Source: Gnetum montanum (lineage: Eukaryota; Streptophyta; Gnetopsida; Gnetales; Gnetaceae). From it: 64,000 bases of DNA. The stretch covers positions 71,941 to 135,940 of the forward strand of contig MNCI01002155.1 in NCBI GenBank assembly GCA_015680685.1. Direction: 5' to 3'. Shown piece after piece: positions 34,984 through 45,906 of the stretch. The translations under genes were made by a program, and so were the position numbers. Each line of letters starts with the position of its first letter. Position 1 is the first letter of the stretch. The notes under the pieces were generated by a model that worked only from the letters and a program-made list of their open reading frames with translations, was not told the origin of the DNA and did no database searches.

Positions 34984-35326
34984 ATGAGGAAATAAGATAT
35001 TTAAAAATGGAATCACTCATCTTTTTGTTTTTCTATCATTTACTCAATATAGTTTTACCCTTGGTCAAGTTTGTTGTGTCTTTGTTTATTTATGGTGTTT
35101 TTGTTTATTTATGGTGTTTTTGAGCTGTTATGTATGATAGAGATTTATTTCTGTATGATAGAGATTTATTTCTCAAAAACACTATGAACAATGGTAGAAC
35201 AAGTGTAATGTGATAGAGAGGGTAAAACTGAATTAAGTGGTTAAGTGGTAGAGAAACAAAGGAGGGATGATAGAGAGGGTAAAACTGAATTAAGTGGTAG
35301 TGATTCCGTTTTTAGATATTTTGTCA
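34984..35326. repeat. Fold-back (MITE-like) hairpin element
   Basis: Left arm about 34990-35123 and right arm about 35171-35324 are imperfect reverse complements along their whole length. Examples: AAGATATTTAAAAATGGAAT with ATTCCGTTTTTAGATATTTT, TTTTCTATCATT with GATGATAGAGAG, TAGTTTTACCCT with AGGGTAAAACTG, and GGTGTTTTTGAG with CTCAAAAACACT. The loop (35124-35170) holds a direct duplication of GTATGATAGAGATTTATTTC. The left arm has a duplicated GTTTATTTATGGTGTTTTT (35083-35120) and the right arm a duplicated AGAGAGGGTAAAACTGAATT. No transposase. Target duplication not resolved. Confidence 0.75.
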
Positions 35327-36589
35327 CGTTGTCAAAATGGCAATGTTGAAAAACTTTACTAGTGTTGGCTTTGTGAACCAAAATAAAAATAAGTTGAGTC
35401 ATAGCTCAAATTATAGAGAAATTATAACTTGAGTCATGTCTGGTCTTTAATAGGGGGCAAGTTGGGGCAAGTTGTGACATCTGTCAAAATATGACAGAAA
35501 TGAAGATCTTAAATCTGTTAAGTCAAAGCTTTGGATGAAGAGGCATCGCCAACTTCCTTCTGGTTCTCCTTCCTTTGGGAGTTTTCCATGGGATGATGGG
35601 CCTAGTTCCTTTAATGTCTTCTGTTGGATTCTCTTGGTCGGTATCTCTGTTTTGTCGGTACCTGCATGTGCATAAATAAACATGCCAACAAAATTTGCAC
35701 CATCAGCCTTTTTAAAAGGGTTAAGAGTACCAAAGGTTATGAAAGAGTAACTCGGAATTATGTAATTGAAAGAATATGCTAACTGCCCATAAAAGGAATC
35801 TAAACATCTTTGTCATATATGCAAATCATCACCTATAGGTATGTGTGTTTATATATATAATCATATTTTTTTCATTTAAATTGAGAATAAACAATCATTA
35901 GCTGAAAAATAGCATGAAGAAAAAAATGCTACTTGTCAAGGCTCTATGTTACTACCTCCAAAAAAACATGACATCCAAGATAACATTGAAGGCATTGAAT
36001 CAATAGAGTTGCCTTTAAATTTGAAGCATAAATTTCAAGGTTTAATGTATCATACTACTTCAGGTTATGCTTTTAAGATTATATCACCATGCCAAATCAC
36101 ATATTCCAAAAAGGGAACAACAAATAGGAATTTGGGCAAGTAAAACTGAAAAATAGGTAGACAAATCATATCTAAATGACATGATAGATTCATTTTGGTG
36201 TGCACAAAGAGACAAATATTGAATTGGCTATGATGTCTCATAAAAAAGAAAAAAAAATCATGTAAAATTCCATACAATAGAAATATTAATTAAAATCTCA
36301 TATGAGAACATATTCAAATACTACAAGGCTTAGAAATATGGTTCCTAAAACTTGTATAAATCATCTTCACTTATTAGTATAAATCATCAATTATCAATAA
36401 GGCTATGCTTATATGCATAATCTACCATATGAGAAAAATGTAAAATTGAAATTATCAAATGAGTCTTAGCATGGAAAGATAAATGCATTATTTTTTTAAC
36501 TTTTAAAATTCAAACACAATCTTTCCAATACCCATCTAGACATCTAGTTTGTTCTAAATTATCTCCCTTGGTTTTTGCAAGATTTACAT
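35327..36589. other. AT-rich intergenic DNA
   Basis: No recognisable gene. A 78-codon minus-strand frame (35447-35683) and a 65-codon plus-strand frame (35946-36143) have no domain I know. 36100-36589 may already be decayed copia sequence leading into the RNase H remnant. Confidence 0.4.
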
Positions 36590-37170
36590 AAATCACATTG
36601 AAAAGCTATGAAGTGGGTTATACGATATCTAAGAACTACAATAGATTATTAGATCATATTTCATAAACATGAAATTTCAAGATATGGGAATACACTAGTG
36701 TGGACTAGGGAGGTGACCTTGAAGATCATAAATCAACTTCTGGTTTTTGTTTTTTCTTTCATCCATTACTTATCTCCTGGGGATCAAAGAAACAAACTAT
36801 AATCTCCTTTTCAATAGTAGAAGTAGAATACATAGTTGCATCAAACGTTGTTGCTAAGGTCATATGGATCTCCTCCATTTTCATTGAAATGGTATATACA
36901 CTTGAATCTCTTATTTGTTTATACTATGATAGCACAAGTGCTATTGCGATGGCTCATAATCCTATTCATCATGGACATTCCAAAAATATAGATATCAAAC
37001 ACCATCACCTCAGAAGCTTAATTTTAGACAGCACACTCAACATAGAGCATCATGGAACTGAAGCACAAATATCAGATATTTTTACTAAGATTTTGAGCTG
37101 TAAGAAGTTTGAATCTTTTAGAGACTTCCTTGGAGTGGAATCTCTAACCATCATGGGGGGTTTGTGGAAT
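36590..37170 (+). pseudogene. Ty1/copia RNase H fragment
   Basis: C-terminal part of a copia polyprotein. KAMKWVIRYLRTT (about 36604-36640) matches the end of copia RT. After it come GDLEDHKSTSGFCFF (about 36713-36757), ISWGSKKQTIISFS (about 36771-36812) and VEVEYIVAS (about 36820-36846). Then the open stretch from 36889 gives CLYYDSTSAIAMAHNPIHHG, SKNIDIKHHHLRS and ISDIFTKIL, the standard RNase H end of Ty1/copia. Upstream copia domains are missing. A G-run (37153-37160, GGGGGG) followed by TGTGGAA may be the PPT and the first bases of a lost 3' LTR. Frameshifts and stops are present. Confidence 0.85.
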
Positions 37171-38160
37171 ATGATCATTAGATATTTCACAAAAGAATTA
37201 CATAGATTTAATCCATAAATCTATATTAAATAAGATGAGATCCTATTCATGTAATTTCTATTTAATCCCATGATTAGATAATCCTTTATTAAGAAGATCC
37301 TTAAATATGATAATGATCATCTCCATAATTTCTTAGATTCATGCTTATCTCTCCATATCTATTTTTGGGAAATCCAGGCTTGTATAATTTTAGTAGCATA
37401 TGTTCATTAGTAAGAGGATTGAAGAGAATCTCATAAGAGTGTGTTTGTTTTAACTAAGTTTTTTATTTTCTTTTAGCTTAGATCATAGATTTAGGCCCCT
37501 ATAGGTTTTTCATTCATATCATAGAAACAATATCATATCTCTTGTGATATTGCATCAATGATGTTGCATCTATGATATCATGCATATAAAAAACTATATA
37601 TATATATATATGTGTGAATCATTAACAAAATTTTCATTTCTACCAAGGGGAGTTCATGTCATTAAACCATATCTTCCTCTGCCTATTCAATTTGAGCCAT
37701 TCTTAAATCCTTTTTCTCTTAGAGCAAGCATTTTAGTTGCGGGGAAGAGCATTGTGCATAATTTTACGAATTGTGTGAATTTTTTCTAATGTCCAAAAGA
37801 TTAATCAAGGGTAAGTATTATAAACAATAATAAGATTTTAAATAGATTTGAGCCACTAAACTTAACATTTCTCTTCGATTAACTATTCGAACACTTTTTA
37901 ACAATAAATTGAAAATAGTGATAGGTTATTCAAGCTAAAATTATTTTCAATTGTTAGAAATTTTTTTTAATTAAGTATTTTTGGAATTAAAAATTTTTCT
38001 AAATTGGTGAATTTTCTAAAGTTTGCAGTCCAAACTAAAAATAAGATTGGTTGTTTACAATGATTTTGATTAAAACTCAAAATCCAATGAAGGGTTATGA
38101 ACATTTAGAAATTTTTTCAAAATATTTGGGTAATCTTTAAATTTATTATGATTATAGATG
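37171..38160. other. AT-rich DNA, unassigned
   Basis: May begin with a decayed copia LTR (possible TGTGGAAT start at 37163). It contains a TA repeat (37593-37610). From 37800 on the sequence is very AT-rich up to the start of the long broken ORF at 38161. Nothing else recognised. Confidence 0.35.
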
Positions 38161-40941
38161 CCACCAAAAAGCGTATCCAAAGTTGGAGGACCATCACAAC
38201 CTAGATAAAGGAGGGCTAGTGAAAGAGGAAGAGGAAGAGGACAAGGTACAGTAGACTTCTCTTGTGGAGCAAGAGGTATAGTCCTATTCAATTCAATAGT
38301 TCACACCTGCAATAGGGTAATCTATGTAAGTAAAGCTGATGCACCACTTGCTCTAGAGTAAGGACAATGCCTTAAACTTTCCAATGAATGCTTATAAGCC
38401 ATTTAGAAGAAATCTATTATATTCACTATAATAGTGAAATTGAATTTTGGTCCATTCATGGAGTTCAAACTTATAGAGGTTTGTGAACAACTTCAAGCCT
38501 CACATTTGTAGCCCATCATTTTAAGTAATTGTAAATGGTATTTAGGATAAGTCCATCAATTTTGACACAAACATAGGATGATGCAACTATTAAGATTAAG
38601 GAAGATGCCATACTCAGTCGAAGCTATTGCAAGAACACTAAATGTACCAAATGTCAGAGCCAACATCATCCATATCTGCATAGGGTTTGACAAAGTGTAA
38701 AAAATTTATGTTTGTAGAGGACATATGAGACTATTGAAAAAAAGTATAATTGATTGTTTATGGCAAAAAATATTTAATTTAAGATTGGAACATATGAAAT
38801 CTTCCCAACTAAGAGACTTAACCAAATTTCTACGTATGCTACTAGAGGAAGTACCATTTTAATGGGGAAATTTTAGGCAAATATAGCAGACTTATTATTT
38901 CAAGAAATTTAAAGAAGGTTCAAGGAAAAGAAGATAGAAAATCCCTCTCTTTCATTTCTTTGTCTTATTAGAAAATTGTGCAGGCAAGTAGGAATTTTGG
39001 GATATAAAAATGATGTGATTTGAAAAGCCAAAAAATGTCTTATATGTAAAGATTTCAAGCCTAGTGTCACCTAGGAAGGATCAAGTAGAAAAACTAGTAG
39101 GCATTGAGGCTACAACAAAGTCAAGACCAACAAAAAACATCTTAGTTGTAGAAACAAAATAGGAGAAACCTAGTGGGTTAACTCTAGCTATAGAACAAGC
39201 AGGACCAAATGCACTATCAACACAGTAACTTGACTATAGGTCTTCCATGAGCCATTTACAACAAATCATAGAAATAATCAATTAGGACAAAAAGAAGTCT
39301 CTAGTATGTATAGAGTTAGAGACAACCAAGTAGACTTGTAGTATTAATAGGACCTACTTGTGGTTAAGTATCTTTGTAGGTAGAAGAGAATGATGATTGG
39401 GCACAATAGATCTTTAGAAATGCTGCATCATTCCAAGTGGTGTTAGAAACTAGAGAAGGAGCTATCATGGTGGTAATGTAATACCAAGATGTAGCAAGAG
39501 TAGTAGAGATAATCAATGCTCACATTAAGAAATCATTCAATGTTCTTGTTGTGCTATTAGTGGATATTTCTAAAGTTAAAGATGTGCAAAAATTATCTAG
39601 AACATTAGTAAAGGAGATTATGTCCTCTACAAAACACGAAGATGCATTAGACAGATTGTTACATACAAGAAAAGTCATACAAAATCTCTTTACTATTCCC
39701 AGTGATATCAATGAAGTATATTCAAACTTGATCTCCACAAAAGAAAAACTGGTTATGGTAGAGACAAGAATTTAACACATAGAAAATGAAGTGCAAAGGT
39801 AACAAGAAGAATTAGTTGCATTAAGAAATGAAAGGAAAGACCCTACATGATATGCTCCACTAGACTAGTTGTTGTAGTCCAAAAGCAATCAAATTGAATA
39901 GTTGATGACTATACAAAGGCATATGGAAATGAAGAAACAAAAGGTAGTTTGGAATGCTTTAATTGCAAGAGCTCAAATGTACACCCATGCTAAAGCTATT
40001 ATTGCTTTAGAAGATGAGAATAAGAAAATTACTGCAGAAAAATTTAGGTTGATGAATATAGAGAAATAAAAGAACATGCTTTAGAAAAGCATCCATTAGT
40101 TGAGAGAGTAATTCACTAGAGTCAACCTTGAAATAAGACAGTTGACCCAAAAAAAAACAAAACCCTATGAATGGAAAAAGTGTGTCTAGTAAGACGGAAA
40201 TCAATCATTGAAATCAAAACATGGAAAAATGAGGTAAAAAAGCATAAAGAATATTTTAGAGATCAGGTGGGCATGTATAAGAAAATCAAGGAGAAGGAAA
40301 TCTAGATGGGTAAGGGTAAGATAAGCTCCATTACATAGTATTTACCTGATTGATAATCCATCCTAGATATTCTTGCTTTAGTCCATCAAGCTAAGCTTAA
40401 GAATAAAGACCTACACATAGAATATTTGACAAAGTACAAGGGTTTTGAAAATCTACACTATGCTAGTTTGGCCATGTTGATAGCAAGAAGATTTGGAATA
40501 GAGTTAAAGTAACAATTGTCGACCATGTATTCTATATATAAAATAGAGTTTGTGGATAGAAAAGATGCACAAAAAAAACTTCACATTGTGAACTATAAAC
40601 TTTAAGTTGTCAAGTTAAGTTACCAAGATTAGAAAGATGTTTCCACAAATTTTTCTAGAAGAATGATAGACTATTAAGAATTACAAAAGATGGTGAAAAC
40701 TTTTAAGGTAGAAAGAACACAATTTGTAGCATGGTACACTAAATCCAATAAGATGTTTCCAAAACTTCCATATTCTTAGGAAATACCAACACCAAATAAT
40801 AAAACCAAATTGGCATGGATAGTACATGATCCTAGGACTAAAGAAGAAATGCAAAAAATGTTGTTGAACAAGTATAAATTTAAGAAGCTAGATGGTAAAG
40901 GGAAGAAGTTGATGAAGGAGCCATTGCCACTAGGAACTTGA
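38161..40941 (+). pseudogene. Long broken ORF in env-like position, unknown function
   Basis: I do not recognise this gene with confidence. From ATG 38161 (MPPKSVSKVGGPSQP) a reading of about 900 codons can be followed through stops and at least one frameshift near 39500. The N-terminus is basic and Gly/Arg-rich (SERGRGRGQG). Around 38580-38690 is RKMPYSVEAIARTLNVPNV, vaguely like the 'putative plant transposon protein' domain that some Athila elements encode between pol and the 3' LTR. From 39540 to 40320 it is strongly charged and coiled-coil-like (open stretch 39551-39775). It ends about 230 bases before the polypurine tract of the LTR at 41178, so it sits where Athila env-like ORFs sit. 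Many stops are TAG or TAA where CAG or CAA is plausible. Alternatives: a captured host gene or a gag-like frame. Confidence 0.5.
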
Positions 40942-41170
40942 ACAGATTACATCAAGCTTCCATTTTATTTTTTTGTTAATTATTTTTTCATGAAGCTTGT
41001 CATGTATCAATTGATAATTTTGTAATGCCACTTGAACAAAGATGTGGGATTCATAGTTAGTAGTTAGTCATGTATATATGTCATGATGTCAAGTCCATGT
41101 AACCTTACCTATTGTAATGAAATTTATCCTTCTTTTGTTTAAACTTGAGGATGAGTTTTTAATTAGTTGT

Positions 41171-41177
41171 GAGGGTA
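41171..41177 (+). other. Polypurine tract before LTR D
   Basis: GAGGGTA directly before TGATGAAATATT. The stretch ahead (CTTGAGGATGAGTTTTTAATTAG) matches the lead-in of elements A, B and C, showing that LTR D was the 3' LTR of the sequence to its left. Confidence 0.75.
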
Positions 41178-42014
41178 TGATGAAATATTTTAATTAAGAA
41201 CTATGATGTTTTAGATACAATATCGTAGCTTAGAATAAGATGTCGTAGATATGATATAGTGGACCATGATCATACCTATAAATACGAGTCTAACATCATG
41301 TCAAATCATGAAGTTTTACCAATACTTAGCAAAATTCTTGTAGTTTATTTTTGTAAAGTTAGAGTTAGTTTTACCAGTTTTGTGAATCATAGTTGTATGA
41401 CATCTTTATTCAGGTAGATCATTCTTAGACATAATTCATGAGTGACAATAGATTGAAATTTTTTTTCATCACCGTAACATCTTACATAGAATAAATTTAC
41501 TTTTCAATGTCATTTACATTTCTTAATTCATTTACCATTAATATGTTCATTAATGTGGGAAAAATAAGTATGGCTAGTTTCAAACATAAAGTGTAATTTT
41601 TTGGTAACCTAGTAGTGACTTTACTTGATTCTCTTAGTGGTAAAGTTAATTGGTAATTCTAGTAACAATTACATTAGCCCAGGATGTGTATGGCAAGGCA
41701 GGATTAAATACTTATCACCACTAGGCTAGAATAGCTTTATATTTCCACTATACTTAGAAATAGAATTTATAATCATTTTCAATATGTTTACCTTTAGCAT
41801 ACTAAGAGCCAAAAAAATCATTTTAACATATATCTTACTAAGAGTTAAACCAAACATTTTGCACTTTGTTAACTCTAAGTTAGAAGACAATGATCATAAA
41901 CTTCTTACTAACTCACTAGTATCCTTACATTATCCATCAAAGAATTATGGTCTAGTCATGTATGAACAGTTGTAACTTATATGATTGAGTGTTGGAATCA
42001 TCTATCACTCATCA
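41178..42014 (+). repeat. LTR D, Athila-like
   Basis: Begins TGATGAAATATT and ends CACTCATCA. TATA box TATAAATA at 41277-41284. R-U5 words are shared with the other LTRs (GGTAACCTAG, GGTAATTC around 41600-41660). The following AGGGAACTAGTTGTGCTTGC (42017-42036) resembles the sequence just after the PBS in A and C (GGGGACTTAGTTGTTTGTGTGC), so the PBS itself seems deleted. The LTR thus has internal sequence on both sides, possibly a product of recombination between copies. Confidence 0.82.
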
Positions 42015-43690
42015 TCTAGGGAACTAGTTGTGCTTGCATTTCATGATCTTAAAGAAGCCTTGGTCAACATGGGTTTGGAGGATGAATGTCACATATAAGA
42101 ATCATGAACCTATGTATGAAGATTATGAACCTTTTTATGTGTAGAACCTTCATGATTAAACAATAGAAGAGAAGGCCAACCATAGGTTTTCATTTGGGCA
42201 TTTAGATGAAGAGTAAGAGGATAAAATAGATAAGAAAGGCAAAGGGCCAATCTACCATGAAGGCCCATGATTAGGTTTCTTCATTCCATATGTAGTCCAA
42301 ACTCTAAATGATGACTTCCTTCATAAGTTTTATTATTTTCATTTGTGTGGACCTTTTGGTGGCGATGATGATTCCCCTTTATTTGACTGAGGTTGTTATC
42401 TTGAATTAAATGAAGTTGTACACATTCTAAGGAAGTACATTTGTGAGAGTAGAATCAAATGAATTAAGATGGTTGATGTACCAACATATAAAGGGTATAC
42501 TAGTGATGATACATAACTCTATATGCAAGCTTTTGATAATGCTTGTTATCTTTAAGGGATCATGAGCAATTGACAAAGGTTATGGTTGTTCTTCCATACA
42601 TTCATTGAGCATGTAGAAACTTGGTACAAATCCTTAACCCCTAAATCAATTCACAGACGAGTAGATATGATTAGAATCTTCTATGCCAAATTTTAGAGTT
42701 ATGCCTGAATTTCTAACATTTTGAAGGAAATGGATGGATGAAGGTAAGAAGCCAGTGAACCTCTTGACATTGCCATGAAGAGATATATGAAATTTTTGGT
42801 GTATAGGTAGATGCTTATTAAGAATCATTGATGATGCCTCAAGAGTACCTACCTGCTTCAAGCAATCCTACCAATCAAGCTTCTTAGTAATAACAACAAA
42901 AACTTCTACTTCCTAGTCCCATGTAAGGTGGGATCCCCAGTCATCCATATCTAAGGAAAGACAAATCATGTAATATTACCTACTATATCAATCTTGCTTC
43001 ATATATAGGCATTATTAGTAATCTTTTATTGATTTGGTTGTGGGGGGAAGTTTGAGGTCTCATAACAGAAAATTCTATCGCAAGCATAGACGTGAGAGCC
43101 ATGGGTCTTGATTTGCATCACCTTCTCCATATTGTGGAGAGGAAATTCATTAACACCAAATAAAAGTTCACACTTAGGATATCTTAGTGAAAATTCTTAA
43201 TTATAGCCAAAATGAAATATCTAATTTAGGATAAGTTTCAAAGCCATGTCTAGTAAAGTTTATAAGATGGTACTTGATGGTGACATTATCACCATTCCCA
43301 TGACTATGGTGGTAACATAGGTGGTCAAAGAAGGATGTTTGTCTAAAAAGAAATAAGATTCTTGTAGTTTCATGGTGGAAATCCAAATTGGTAAAAAGGA
43401 TAATTACCTAGCTCTTTGTAACTTTGGTTCAAGAGTCAATTTCATCTCATTGTAGTAGTATCTTAATTAGGGGCTTACTCCTCTCAAGTGTACTAACATT
43501 CGGTTATAGTTGGTAGACCAATAATATGCATACCTTGTGGGATAGGTATGTAATATGATCACTTCTATTGTAGGTTGGTCATTTCTCATAGATTTCTTGG
43601 TGATCAAGATAGAAATCAAGGTGGATAAGGATCTTCTTGTTATCATGGGGAGAGCTTGGTTAAGCATTGCTTGCACAATTGATGAGTCAT
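42015..43690 (+). pseudogene. Athila-like gag/protease remnant after LTR D
   Basis: Capsid part at about 42470-42740 with TYKGYTSDDT, MQAFDNACYL, HVETWYKSLTPKSIHRR and FYAKF, aligned with the capsid of elements A and C. A Pro/Asn/Gln-rich linker follows (about 42830-42960). Protease part: CNFGSRVNFIS (about 43420-43450), where other copies have DSGSGVNLIS, and KDLLVIMGRAWLSI (about 43630-43672). The knuckle region is missing or unrecognisable, and RT and later domains are absent. The catalytic Asp of the protease is not present (Asn-Phe-Gly). Older than A, B and C judging by the number of stops. Confidence 0.75.
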
Positions 43691-43914
43691 GATTTAGTTA
43701 GTAATGTCAATGTTGCAACATTTGATCTAGAGATAATAAATGTCTATATAAATGCACACAAAAATCACATTTATGACATTGGTTGGTTGATAGCCTTAGC
43801 AAACCTTTATTAGTTTTTCATTGTAAAATTTAGAATAGTCAACGAGTGCTCATAACATGATTTGAAGAAATTGTTTGGAATCTTTAGTTGAGTGTTATGT
43901 ACCTAGACCCATTT

Positions 43915-44499
43915 CATAAATAGAAATAAAGATTGAGATTATTTTACTGCATTATAGCACTTTGACTTAGCATAAATTTACATTCAATGTAATGAATTCT
44001 AGCTTAATATTTATTTTTCAATGCTATTAATTAGTAATTTACAATTCAATGCATGATAGTTATCATTATATAAGTATAACTAGCATTGAGAATAAATGCA
44101 TTAATGTTTAGTAATCCCAACAGTGTATTACTTAGTATGCTAAGTAGTAAACACTTTGTAACTTAACAACATTAGCATATGTTCAGGTTGTGTACAACAA
44201 GGTGGAAATGAATGTTTAACATTTAGGATAGAATAGATTTATTTCTTGCATTTAGGATAGATAATTTAGATTTTTGATCATTTAATGTTTTAATAATATG
44301 TTAGACATGACCACTATGACATTAGTATCATACACCTCAATCACACTTAAGCATATGAACTAGCCCACATAAGTATGATTGGGAAGATAGTGTTTAGTGA
44401 TCTATCACCTAGCTATTTTGATACCTACAGTAGTGTAGTTCATGGGGTTTAAGTAGCGATCTATATGTTTGAATATAGGATTTACTATGGTACTCATCA
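43915..44499 (+). repeat. 5'-truncated LTR E with intact 3' end
   Basis: Matches only the R-U5 part of the other LTRs: AATAAAGATTGAG near 43924, GGTAACC-like words near 44105-44165, and the end TACTCATCA at 44499 followed by a PBS. No U3, no TATA box. The left boundary with the protease remnant is approximate. Confidence 0.7.
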
Positions 44500-44500
44500 T

Positions 44501-44519
44501 TGGCACTATTGCTAGGAAT
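44501..44519 (+). other. Primer-binding site, tRNA-Asp type (LTR E)
   Basis: TGGCACTATTGCTAGGAAT, one base after the LTR end; a decayed version of the tRNA-Asp complement seen in A, B and C. Confidence 0.7.
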
Positions 44520-44641
44520 TGAGGTTAGTAATTTAGTTAGGTAGAATCATACAAGAATTGCTATTAGAGATTAAAATGATTTTTCTCATAGAAATAATAT
44601 TATTTAATTAATTTATTCAAGCACATTAAATTAATTGAAAG

Positions 44642-44915
44642 ATGTCATCTTCTTATAGGACTAATTTCCCACCTATTCATGATTCTATAAGGGGATGTCA
44701 CAGGACAATAAAGAATAAGGATGATATGTTCTAGAATCTTAAAGTGGTCTTTTAACATCTAAATCCCTATTATCTAAATTTCACTTTCCTTCATTAAGAT
44801 GATCATTTGCAATGAAGGGACAAGGAGGTCAACATTATGTTATTATCTAACTAATTAATCCCATTACTTCTCATGGCTACATAAATGAAAGTAAAACTAG
44901 AAGTAATTGCCAATG
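44642..44915 (+). pseudogene. Gag N-terminus of element E (left of element C)
   Basis: Start ATG 44642 (MSSSYRTNFPPIHDS), comparable with the gag starts of A, B and C. A block corresponding to the YISDFTFILHQDE region can be traced (NPYYLNFTFLH, about 44765-44795). Interrupted by element C at 44920. The downstream part of the same gag is at 52106-53300. Confidence 0.65.
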
Positions 44916-44920
44916 ACTAT

Positions 44921-45762
44921 TGATGGGACGCAATATCGCATGGGCCGCGATATCGCGTCTGCCACGATATCGCATCGTCCCCAACGATATTGTGTATGCG
45001 ATATCACGGTGCGCCGCCAAGTTTATAAATAAGAGGCGGCTCTCCCTTGTTTTTCATTCTAGGCCTAGACCGTAGTAAAACTCTGGCAGTTTTCCCTCTC
45101 CAGAGATAGAATAATTTCCATGTGCCCGCAGTAGGAGCTCCAAAGTGAACAGATCTTTATTCGAGCAAATATCGTACATGAACACAAGTTTGTGTACGGA
45201 AATAAAGATGAACTTCTTGGATAAACCTTGCAGTGCATGGACTAAGCTAAATAGGCTAAATAGGACTTTACTTATTGTTATATATTATTTATCATTTAAA
45301 TGCTTTATTAGTTCATTAATTCTATCTCAACCCTTCTCTCCTAGTTAAGTGCATTTAGTAAGACTGCTTCGAGCACGTGTGTTACGCTTGGTGATCCCAG
45401 CAACGATTAGCGTTTGGTAACCAAGGTTGCATCGGTTCAGGGTGTGAACGGTAAGTGGGAATGAATACTGATGCTAGGTTAGTTAAGGCTTAGTTAGTTA
45501 GTTAAAGATTAGTTAATTAGTCTCTTCACCCTTCACCTCACTAGCATAGAAGATAAAACAGAAAAGATATAAAAATCACATACCTTAGACTTACTTAACC
45601 ATACAACTGTGACAAATACAAGTAAGTCTGGGAAGACAATGAATGATTAACCTTAAGTGTTCCATAAGGCGTATAGGCACTTAGTCTGCGGAGTTCAACT
45701 GGATCGCGCTTGTAATGCTCGTATTAGTATGGTAGAGTGTAGGGGTACCTCGCCACTCATGA
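44921..45762 (+). repeat. 5' LTR of element C
   Basis: Begins TGATGGGACGC and ends CCACTCATGA (final CA changed to GA). The U3 has several GCGATATCGC-type palindromes (44925-45005). TATA box at 45024-45031, R with AATAAA (45201-45206), U5 shared with all relatives. Confidence 0.92.
45013..45040 (+). promoter_or_regulatory. LTR core promoter: TATA box between inverted GCC boxes
   Basis: GCCGCC (45013-45018), TATAAATA (45024-45031), GGCGGC (45035-45040). GCCGCC is the core of the GCC box bound by plant ERF factors. The arrangement recurs, intact or decayed, in four other LTRs of this family in the window. Confidence 0.6.
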
Positions 45763-45763
45763 T

Positions 45764-45782
45764 TGGCGCCATTGCTGGGGAC
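45764..45782 (+). other. Primer-binding site, tRNA-Asp type (element C)
   Basis: TGGCGCCATTGCTGGGGAC; the best preserved of the four PBS copies, with two transitions from the complement of tRNA-Asp. Confidence 0.87.
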
Positions 45783-45906
45783 TAAGTGTTTGTGCGCTAA
45801 GTAGAACATAGGAAATCACTCACATCATTGGGAGCTTAAATGAACCCTTAGGGTTAATTAAAAAAAATATTATATAGCGGTTAATCAGCACACTGAATAA
45901 GACACA

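Noticed and set aside
35447-35683. 78-codon minus-strand frame
   Set aside because: No known domain, no supporting context; length is within chance expectation.
45145-45348. 67-codon frame conserved at 45145 and 51483
   Set aside because: Both copies are the R-U5 part of the two LTRs of element C, so their similarity follows from LTR duplication.
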